From an uncultured Veillonellaceae bacterium (GTDB taxonomy: Bacteria; Bacillota; Negativicutes; Veillonellales; Negativicoccaceae), in the NCBI GenBank assembly GCA_947254705.1, contig CAMYCX010000064.1, positions 1 to 6,584 on the forward strand: DNA of 6,584 nt. Reading direction: 5' to 3'. Numbering within the stretch: the first letter of the stretch is position 1; the number at the start of each line of letters is the position of its first letter. A program made the translations under genes and the position numbers. The notes beneath the pieces are model-generated. The model was not told the origin of the DNA. It saw only the letters and a program-made list of their open reading frames with translations, and did not search any database. Shown here piece by piece: positions 5,633 to 6,584 of the stretch.

Positions 5633-5645
5633 CCGACAACTTCGG

Positions 5646-5653
5646 AAAGGGGA
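5646..5653 (+). promoter_or_regulatory. Ribosome binding site that sets a TTG start for ftsH
   Basis: AAAGGGGA ends six bases before TTG 5660. The frame before the TTG shows no homology, and the first in-frame ATG (5735, residue 26) would remove the whole first membrane segment. This site therefore decides in favour of the rare TTG start. Confidence 0.75.
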
Positions 5654-5659
5654 ACGAGA

Positions 5660-6584
5660 TTGAATCGATTTATACGGAAAGTCAGCTTGTTTTTGCTGAT
5701 AGTTCTTATTATTATATCCGTCATTGACGGTGTTATGGAGCCGCGAGAAAAGCATGCGGATTTGACGTATTCCAACTTCCTGACGCAAGTACAGGAAAAA
5801 AATGTGGACTATGTCATCATGACAAAAAATTCCATTACGGGAAAACTGAAAAACGGAACCGAGTTTAACACCTATGCGCCGGACAATGATACCCAATTGT
5901 TGCCGACGTTGCGTGAAAACGGGGTTACGATTCAGGCCAAACCGCCGGAACAGCCGTCTTGGTGGATGAGCATGTTGTCGTCTTTGTTGCCGATCATGCT
6001 GTTGATCGGAGTTTGGTTCTTTATCATGAATCAAACTCAGGGCGGTGGCGGACGAGTCATGAATTTCGGCAAATCGCGTGCCAAGATGCATGGCGAAGGT
6101 AAGGTGGATGTGACATTTGCCGATGTCGCCGGTGAGGAAGAGGCCAAGCAGGAATTGGCGGAAGTGGTGGATTTCCTGCGGCATCCGGAAAAATATAATG
6201 CCATCGGTGCACGAATTCCGAAAGGTATATTGCTGTACGGCCCGCCGGGGACCGGTAAGACATTACTGGCGAAAGCGGTGGCAGGAGAAGCGAACGTACC
6301 GTTTTTCAGTATCAGCGGGTCGGATTTCGTTGAAATGTTTGTCGGTGTCGGTGCGTCGCGAGTGCGGGATTTGTTTGCGCAGGCGAAAAAGAATGCACCC
6401 TGTATCGTGTTTATCGATGAAATCGACGCAGTCGGACGGCAACGCGGTTCCGGTCTGGGCGGCGGTCATGACGAACGCGAGCAGACACTGAATCAGTTGC
6501 TGGTGGAAATGGACGGATTCGGTGCCAATGAAGGAATTATTACACTGGCGGCAACGAACCGGCCGGATATACTGGACCCGGCAC
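5660..6584 (+). CDS. ftsH: ATP-dependent zinc metalloprotease FtsH (3' end cut off by window)
   Basis: FtsH is the hexameric membrane-anchored AAA+ protease that unfolds and degrades damaged membrane proteins and some regulators. 308 residues are visible, about half the usual length. They include a first membrane segment (about 8-25), an extracytoplasmic domain (about 26-102), a second membrane segment (about 105-123), a Gly-rich linker (GGGGR 128-132) and the AAA+ domain. In that domain are Walker A GPPGTGKT (194-201), the pore loop FVEMFVGVG (223-231), Walker B FIDEID (251-256, with Asp253-Glu254), RGSGLGGGHDERE (262-274) and the start of the second region of homology, AATNRPDILDPA (297-308). 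The arginine fingers and the HExxH zinc site lie beyond the window. The start is TTG 5660 with a good ribosome binding site. It has its own probable promoter but may also receive read-through from tilS-hpt. Confidence 0.96.
   Translation, partial: MNRFIRKVSLFLLIVLIIISVIDGVMEPREKHADLTYSNFLTQVQEKNVDYVIMTKNSITGKLKNGTEFNTYAPDNDTQLLPTLRENGVTIQAKPPEQPSWWMSMLSSLLPIMLLIGVWFFIMNQTQGGGGRVMNFGKSRAKMHGEGKVDVTFADVAGEEEAKQELAEVVDFLRHPEKYNAIGARIPKGILLYGPPGTGKTLLAKAVAGEANVPFFSISGSDFVEMFVGVGASRVRDLFAQAKKNAPCIVFIDEIDAVGRQRGSGLGGGHDEREQTLNQLLVEMDGFGANEGIITLAATNRPDILDPA

Noticed and set aside
5573..5660. Terminator after hpt or CIRCE/CtsR heat-shock site before ftsH
   Set aside because: The 5614-5632 palindrome has no T run, and neither the TTAGCACTC-type repeat nor the GGTCAAA heptad repeat is present.
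5579..6184. 201-codon open frame on the - strand across ftsH and its promoter
   Set aside because: It runs antisense through conserved FtsH coding sequence, has no recognisable domain, and its length is explained by codon bias of the real gene.
6117..6491. 124-codon + strand open frame within ftsH
   Set aside because: It is a shadow of ftsH in another frame; the AAA+ motifs are all in the frame that starts at 5660.

Overview
The window is a stretch of bacterial housekeeping chromosome with every recognised gene on the + strand. It probably comes from a Bacillota (Firmicutes) relative, and the class Negativicutes is my best guess. The signs are the gene order divIC, yabR-like S1 gene, ppx/gppA-like, tilS, hpt, ftsH; strong purine-rich ribosome binding sites (aaggagg type); an L10 leader of the Firmicutes kind upstream of rplJ; and an FtsH whose N-terminal half resembles those of Negativicutes as I remember them. 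No genus can be named from the sequence alone.

Layout. Positions 1-1832 hold the end of a ribosomal protein operon: rplA (L1, missing its first few codons), a structured L10 leader with an intrinsic terminator, rplJ (L10) and rplL (L7/L12), closed by a very good 10-bp terminator with a GCAA loop. Positions 1833-2233 hold an extended -10 promoter and a small DivIC/FtsB-type division gene. A near-consensus promoter at its stop codon drives a YabR-like S1-domain RNA-binding protein, which ends at another hairpin terminator. Just past that hairpin starts a tightly packed run of ppx/gppA-like phosphatase, tilS and hpt, with each downstream start lying inside the gene before it. A short gap with a promoter and an inverted repeat then leads into ftsH, which uses a TTG start and runs off the end of the window.

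How the genes work together. L1, L10 and L7/L12 build the large subunit's L1 stalk and its factor-recruiting stalk. The leader before rplJ looks like the autoregulatory site at which the L10-L12 complex would shut down its own synthesis. The second half mixes cell division (DivIC), RNA binding (S1 protein), phosphate-ester metabolism (Ppx/GppA), decoding of AUA codons (TilS), purine salvage (Hpt) and membrane protein quality control (FtsH). This is the known Firmicutes divIC-yabR-tilS-hprT-ftsH neighbourhood, but with ppx where Bacillus subtilis has spoIIE-yabS-yabT.

I found no mobile element, CRISPR array, tRNA, rRNA or prophage, and no gene-free stretch longer than 300 bases. I see no sign of a wholly new system. 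The points worth a second look are regulatory: the alternative pairings of the L10 leader, a terminator placed directly before the ppx ribosome binding site, inverted repeats at the ftsH promoter, and the join of rplL to the division cluster without rpoB in between.
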